This document shows, piece by piece, positions 58,921-64,000 of a stretch of DNA of 64,000 nt; the stretch's first letter is position 1, and the number at the start of each line of letters is the position of its first letter. This DNA is from Wolfiporia cocos (lineage: Eukaryota; Basidiomycota; Agaricomycetes; Polyporales; Phaeolaceae). A model generated the notes under the pieces. It was not told where the DNA came from. It did not search any database and saw only the letters and a program-made list of their open reading frames with translations. The stretch covers positions 3,844,001 through 3,908,000 of the forward strand of contig JACCLO010000002.1 of assembly GCA_029448655.1 (NCBI GenBank), given 5' to 3'. Both the position numbers and the translations under genes were made by a program.

Positions 58921-59534
58921 AAATTGCGCTCAAGGCGGACGAACATTCGCTACCGACCGCCACCGACGACGCAGCAAGTGTCCCCTAGTCTATAGGCTTC
59001 CTCGATCTGTTACAGATATGACCATGATGGCTATCTTTCCCTTGCATTGCAGTGGAATCGTGATTAATCAAGCACATACAGACATATACCCTACTTACGT
59101 ACAATTTAGCTTTCTGTAATATACGCATCGCATTTGAGATTGAAGCGTTGCCACTGTATCATATAAGGGTCATTCTGAGTTCGGGCTGGCGTTGACCCCA
59201 GTGGAAATCAGCTTCAAATAACTTCAAGGCGTGAATTTTGCACGACCTGTTACGGGAGCTACGATCGCTTTGATGGTCATGTCTGTTGGAACATGTAGTT
59301 GCCGTGGGCGAGCTCGCGCATGCCTGATCGTCGCGCACGCACGTCGGGAGTCGAGTATCGCGTAGCCGGATATGGTTAGAGGGGAAAACAGCATATAATA
59401 GCTCGATTTTTGTACTGTACCTCACACGATTGCCCTACGGGCATCGTTGCGCCTGTGGACGAACGCGCTCGTCGAACCGATGCTTTGATTGCTCTGACAA
59501 TGTCCAGAGCGGCTGCGTGGAATGTAGCGAACAA
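58921..59534. other. Intergenic, no gene seen
   Basis: Downstream of the DUF6533 gene and before repeat copy b. No domain-bearing frame, tRNA or recognised repeat. Confidence 0.4.
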
Positions 59535-59660
59535 CATCATGATGTAAGATACGAGAACAAGCCAGCACCTCGGTTTTGCATATGTCAACACTAGAGTGGA
59601 TACCTTAACCTCCACGTCTGTCGAATCATCAGGATGGCAATGCAGTCTTGCAGACAACCG
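59535..59660 (+). repeat. Dispersed repeat, copy b (pairs with 56075-56205)
   Basis: Shares gtaagatacgagaacaagcca, tatgtcaacact, gataccttaacctc, atcatcaggatggcaatgcag with copy a, same strand. It abuts the palindromic cluster that begins at about 59665. Confidence 0.75.
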
Positions 59661-59664
59661 TTGG

Positions 59665-60310
59665 TCCCCGGATTTTGCTATGCATTATGAGGTGTTATGC
59701 GTGATCAGATCCGTGACATAGTGTGACTCATTGTGATCATATGTGACTTTCCCGCGCAGGTACGTCACGCTCTGTCACATCAACATCGCATTGAGTGCCA
59801 CTATACGTCTGCCGAACTACTGCTATCCTGCCAGTACCTATCTAGCGTGCTCTGCTTTTGTGGATCAAAGTTAATGTGATGTAAATGGTCTCGTAGCTTC
59901 CGCAACTGCTGCTGGAGAACAAGTACCGAGACACCCACAGCTTCTGCAAACTGAGGACAGAACAGTCATGAAGAGTGAGATTGCTTCGTGCTTATTTTGT
60001 TGGCTTGACTGCTGAAGACCTAGGCTCTTTGATGGCGTCTGATGGCTTTTCCTCAGCAGTAGGATTGGCATAGGGCTTCTTTGCAGGGCACGGTTTGCGC
60101 TTCCGGTCGTCTACAGGGAGAGCTGACGAAGTCACACTATACTATGCGTGCACTAAATTACCAAATATAGCAAATCTAATAATGCATAACCCCAACTTCG
60201 GGCATGCGTTATGCAATATCAGAAATTTATGCATAACACCTTGGGGACGAGATCGGTCCCCGGCTCAGGCTATGCATTATGAGATCATATGCATTACTAG
60301 CTAATGCATT
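59665..60310. repeat. Cluster of direct and inverted TATGCATTAT and TGTGAC motifs
   Basis: gctatgcattatgag occurs near 59692 and again near 60268. Inverted versions (taatgcataacc, tttatgcataacacc) lie at 60178-60242. ggtccccgg precedes the motif both times, and ggggacgagatcggtcccc forms a perfect short hairpin at about 60243. At 59714-59790 three tgtgac/gtgac words are followed by two gtcac words. The arrangement suggests a non-autonomous DNA element or the remains of its termini; family unidentified. Confidence 0.55.
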
Positions 60311-60329
60311 ACTAGATAGTCAACTGTAG

Positions 60330-62560
60330 TGGGTTCTTGTGGTTTGGTTCTTGTCAAATAAACATACGCTTTTTGCGCGCGCCTAAATCTCGTTTCAAGA
60401 GCATTTCAATCTCTCAGTAAAGTGTGGGAGAGCTTTTCCCTATCCACGCCTATCACGTGATATGATTTTCAAGGGCGCTATTTCGTGACGTTGTTGTTTT
60501 CCTCTTAAAACTTCGGCCATGATCGAGGATGTGCTCTGTTCACCTTGACGGTCCCAATCACATGCATTCTATGACACACTCCCATGCCACAAGGGCCTGA
60601 GTCTTGGTACAAACTTCGTGCTCACGTTGCCGTACACCATCTTAGCTGCTGAATTAGAATGGGCGGCAGGTGGGGATGTCAAGGTAACCCTCATTAGGGT
60701 CAGTGTAGGCATGGAAGACAGGGAAACCCTACTGCACACCATTGAAACCACCCTGCAGGGCACTGAAGCTGCTGCAACCAAAATTAGCTTGTGATCAAGC
60801 TCTGACTGTCAGAGCGTCAACTAGATATTGCCTTCCAGTAGAGTTGGTACAAGTGATTAAATTGAGACTGAAGTATGACTCCAGTAATGGGTCAGTATAT
60901 ATACATGCTTTGAGACATTTTAGAAATAATAGGGCATAGGGCTTTCGTGGTTATGGGGTTGTGATAGAACTGTTATGGTCTTAGGGTTGTTTTGGGCATA
61001 GGGGATACTTTCGTAATATATGTGAAGGTTTGTATATAATGTGATCAAGGGTTTATAGGGTGAAGGGGATGCTTACACATTAGGACTGAAAGAAGACTTC
61101 TTGGATACACACATTGTTCATCTTGATACAGGGTCTTGGGCTATTAGTTCCGCAATCGAGTAATCTTTGATTCCTGATACTGACAAAATCATCTGTTGTG
61201 GGATCTTGAACAATGTCCGGCACACAATACCACTACCGTATAGAATACCTTGTCCAACCAAAATGTAGCACGAGATCTCATTGATGTTGCTCCTGATCAA
61301 CGTTATCAAGCTCGTAGATAACGATGTATATCATCTCTGTCAAGCCATGATCACACTGAAGTTGCAGCACTATGCTCAAATCAGCTTTTAAAGGAAGGTA
61401 TCCTCAGATACCACCTCCATTGCTATCACTGCAAATGCATTGTGTGCACCTCATTCATCACATCAGCCTTTCTTTCTCTCTGAGCTTAACAGTGCACCAG
61501 TCCTCAAATGAATGGCATATCCTTTCTTCAATGTACCATGGAGTGCCCCTTCAAGCCAGGTGAGCATGGTTTTCAGTTTGAATACACTGCATTCTAATGC
61601 CCATGTTTTTCCCTCTCTGGGCACACAGGCAGATGTAAGCATGGGGGCCAGTACTATGGCACACATACATAATCTACAGTTGGCCCATCCGATCTCCTGA
61701 TTCCCGCAAGCACATCATGTTCACACCAGCAGTGCGGCCATCTCACCATGCTGGTCATGACACTGCACATGACTGTTGCTGCCCCCACACTTGCCTCAGT
61801 TCTGGTGCATTCACAATTGCATCTTGCATGCTCCTGCCATTACTGCAGATGCCTTGTCAGTCCCTTGTTGTGGTTGCAGATGCCCTCCCTCTTCCCTTCT
61901 CACACATCAAATATCCTCCCTCCTCCACAACAGCCCATGCTCTGCCACGCACACACTGTTGCAAGCTCTTGCATGATGATGCCACTGTGCGCATGCAGTG
62001 AAGTATGAACGGATTGTGCATGCACTCTCCTGCTCACTCCCTTCCCTACCCTCAATGGTGAGCTGCAGGCCACCATGCAGCTGCATGCCCTTGATGTTGC
62101 CACTCATGGAAATGCAAGCTGAGATCACAGATGCAAACTTCAAGCTGAAGACATCAATATAATCATCTGTGGTAAGCTGTTCAATTTTCCCAGGTTTGAG
62201 ACCAATTCATACCTTCAAGGACTCGGTGCACAGATTGTTCACAATGTCGACATCTACATCAAACCACTTCCTTATTTTCTGCAATGGAGGATGTTCATTG
62301 CATGCCTCGGGATTGTGATGAACATGAACAACATCCTCGTGCACTTCTGGTGGAGCAGCATGTATGAGACAGTCAACTCCTGTTGCTTTGGACACCTCCT
62401 GCACCTTCATAAATGAAAATATGTCTAGTAATTACAGAAAATAGAAGGGGTGCCACAGGCCCATATGACCTTAAGACCGCATTTTTGACTGAGAATCTAC
62501 TCTTCGTTGCTGACTTGAAGATTTTGTAGTGGGCCTTGCCAGAACCGGCGCTACCCTTAT
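60330..62560. other. CpG-poor, gene-poor tract
   Basis: Rich in TpG/CpA with very few CpG dinucleotides compared with the rest of the window (for example, almost none in 61360-61680). Contains only broken short frames; a minus-strand frame at 61118-61309 and others at 61900-62410 show no domain I recognise. The composition fits old transposon sequence altered by cytosine methylation and deamination. I cannot name the element. Confidence 0.6.
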
Positions 62561-62569
62561 TTGAGCAGA

Positions 62570-63175
62570 GTCATTCAAGATCTGATCCAGTATATGCACA
62601 CCTATGCTATGATCCATCCACATGCATCTCCAGCCACAAATACCCATCTCTAATATCTAAGGCTCATGGATATACATGAAGAACACCAAGGATCATTACT
62701 CCAAGCCCAGCCCCATCTGCATCGTCGTCTATTTTGGTGAGTTTCAGTGGTGCCACATGGTGGTATGCGAGGGGCTGATGCACGCCGCCCGCAGGTCCCG
62801 CTACATTTCAGTCCCTCGGGATGCTCAACGACCTTCTCCGGGTGGTCACTTTCGAGCTGTGTTGAGCACCCATAGTGGTTGCCAAGTCAGAATTCAGTGT
62901 GTGGTCATCTGCCTACATCCAATGCTGTGATATGTAAGAAAATACCAGCCACGCTATGGCATGGCCCAAATTGCTCTGGAAATTCATCATGAACGTTATA
63001 GATCCTTGTGTCCCGTTTACCCCATATAACCTAAAATCATGGCATCGTCGCGATGCACCGCATGCTGGTGTGGTCTATTATGCCAAAGGTGGCAGACAGT
63101 TATGCCAATCAGTATATGGCACTGATTCCATTGGTTGTCAGTGAACCTTCTATGGGTGTTTATCCCCAGTGAGAA
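62570..63175 (+). repeat. Dispersed repeat R, CpG-depleted copy (pairs with 56265-56960)
   Basis: Second copy of the repeat at 56.3-57.0 kb. Where the first copy has cgaagatcaccgagg, this has tgaagaacaccaagg; where the first has cccgtctgcgtcgtcg, this has cccatctgcatcgtcg; gacgcgcgccgcc becomes gatgcacgccgcc. Most differences turn CpG into TpG or CpA. Confidence 0.85.
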
Positions 63176-63179
63176 TTCC

Positions 63180-63560
63180 ATGTATTTGAATGTATCCAGA
63201 AGTATCAGAAACATTAGGATACAACATGAACCATAGACTACATTAGGATACATAGTAGACGCCCATACAATGTATCTTACCTACACTAAATGTATCTAAA
63301 TGTAACTATGATAAGTTTCGATACATCAAATATATTTCAATGTATCCTCAGGGTTGCATGAGAATGTCTGGCAGTGTATTGCAATAAATCACAGTGTATC
63401 CTATAATGTAGCTGCATATAGCTTGATGTCTCAACATATATCCTGGTACAAGATCATGGTACACGTGAATATATCCGAATGTATTCAGATGTATTGACAC
63501 TGGGTAATTAGATGTATTCTAATGTACTAAAAATGTCGACACGGAGCACCCGAATGCACT
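63180..63560. repeat. Degenerate AATGTATCC / ATGTATT array
   Basis: AT-rich stretch in which atgtat(c/t) words recur many times (for example aatgtatcc, gatacatt, tgtatcta, gtgtatcc, atgtattc), in both orientations and at irregular spacing. It reads as an old, irregular simple-sequence array adjoining repeat R. Confidence 0.6.
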
Positions 63561-63589
63561 CCAGAAATATCTGGATGTACTCACAGATA

Positions 63590-63690
63590 TCCATCCATAC
63601 CCATGCTCCTCGTCCCTGCCCCTGCCCCCTGCCCTATCCCGGCTCCTCGCCCTCTGCTCCCTGCTCCTCGCCCCCACTCCCGGAAACTGT
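63590..63690. repeat. CT-rich low-complexity tract
   Basis: gctcctcgtccctgcccctg-type pyrimidine-rich run with degenerate CTCCTCGCCC units. It makes spurious Pro/Arg-rich frames on both strands. Confidence 0.7.
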
Positions 63691-63864
63691 CAGTCTGCTT
63701 TCTCTTGTCCAATCCTTTTGCCGCTTGCTTTTCTGCAGTGTGTGTATGAGGTATGGAAAATATATTTGAGTAAAAAAACACGCACCAGTTCGTTCACAGC
63801 AGCGGTATACACCTAAGAGTGTCAAATGAAAGATTTGAATACGATATTACGAGAATCGACATAC

Positions 63865-63961
63865 CTGCAGTTGTTCTTTTGACAAGGTGCTGAAAGCCTT
63901 GTCGAACTCATCTGTTCTTCCATCAGGGTGCGTTGTCTTCCATTCGTGAGCAAATATATTT
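63865..63961 (-). CDS. Single exon of an unrecognised gene running off the right edge
   Basis: On the minus strand a stretch bounded by tttttgtag and CTGCAG|gtatgt encodes NIFAHEWKTTHPDGRTDEFD followed by KAFSTLSKEQLQ. The charged, Trp-containing helical look (EWK..HP.G..DEF..A...L) suggests a real protein segment, perhaps of a transposon-encoded or repetitive basidiomycete protein. No family is claimed. Neighbouring exons would lie beyond 64000 or below 63865. Confidence 0.4.
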
Positions 63962-64000
63962 CTACAAAAAAGATGAGACGACATTTGAAAAAGAGCGAAG

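Noticed and set aside
1..64000. CRISPR arrays, bacterial operons, rRNA genes
   Set aside because: No regularly spaced identical repeats, no Shine-Dalgarno-linked gene strings and no rRNA sequence were seen. Everything fits a fungal nuclear chromosome.

Overview
Nuclear DNA of a filamentous basidiomycete, most likely an Agaricomycete. The evidence is small spliceosomal introns (mostly about 50-65 nt) in nearly every gene, tiny exons, and fungal or basidiomycete-type families (DUF6533 and DUF7702 membrane proteins, a Rgd1-like F-BAR/RhoGAP, a fungal ABCC exporter with a hydrophilic insert, a bZIP of the Cys3/MetR type). I see no bacterial, viral or organellar segment and no CRISPR array. Gene models were assembled by eye, joining exons by conserved protein motifs and GT/GC...AG borders, so individual exon edges may be off by a base or more. 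LAYOUT: 1-1203 (+) 3' part of a Nudix hydrolase with a C-terminal membrane anchor. 2606-4848 (+) PIF1-type helicase copy 1. 5137-12251 (-) full-length ABCC exporter. 12754-16456 (+) F-BAR/RhoGAP. 17045-18190 (+) dead short-chain dehydrogenase. 18658-21131 (+) WRN-like 3'-5' exonuclease with a minisatellite-encoded tail. 21648-21748 (+) intron-containing tRNA-Gln(CTG). 21800-24585 (-) pseudogene copy 2 of the PIF1 family. 25217-27804 (-) PIF1 copy 3; copies 2 and 3 carry an N-terminal RNase H1/viroplasmin-like domain. 28526-30616 (-) FRAY/OSR1-type kinase. 32737-34906 (-) RRM + CCHC SR-like RNA-binding protein. 35562-38080 (-) SRPK kinase. 39028-40092 (-) mitochondrial Rieske protein. 40386-42049 (-) secreted GDPD-type phosphodiesterase. 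43751-44853 (-) bZIP factor. 45239-47553 (+) NPL4. 48476-49511 and 52679-53725 (+) two DUF7702 paralogues on either side of LAS1 (50221-52015, -). 54722-55988 (+) dienelactone hydrolase. 57204-58920 (+) DUF6533 membrane protein. From about 59 kb to the end the window is repeat-rich and gene-poor: dispersed repeat copies, a CpG-poor tract, a palindromic cluster, a GTATCC/GTATT-type array, and one exon of an unrecognised gene at the right edge. HOW THE GENES RELATE: most are unrelated housekeeping genes, as is normal in fungi. One pairing may be functional: an SR-type RNA-binding protein lies next to a kinase of the family that phosphorylates SR proteins. The PIF1 cluster (one apparently intact, one dead, one apparently intact copy) and the repeat-rich right end are the dynamic parts. 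I did not find a clear new multi-gene system. The most interesting items are recurrent GC-AG introns, the hybrid-binding-domain/PIF1 fusion with its decayed sister, the repeat-tailed exonuclease, an in-frame 126-nt candidate exitron in a kinase activation segment, and CpG decay between two dispersed repeat copies.
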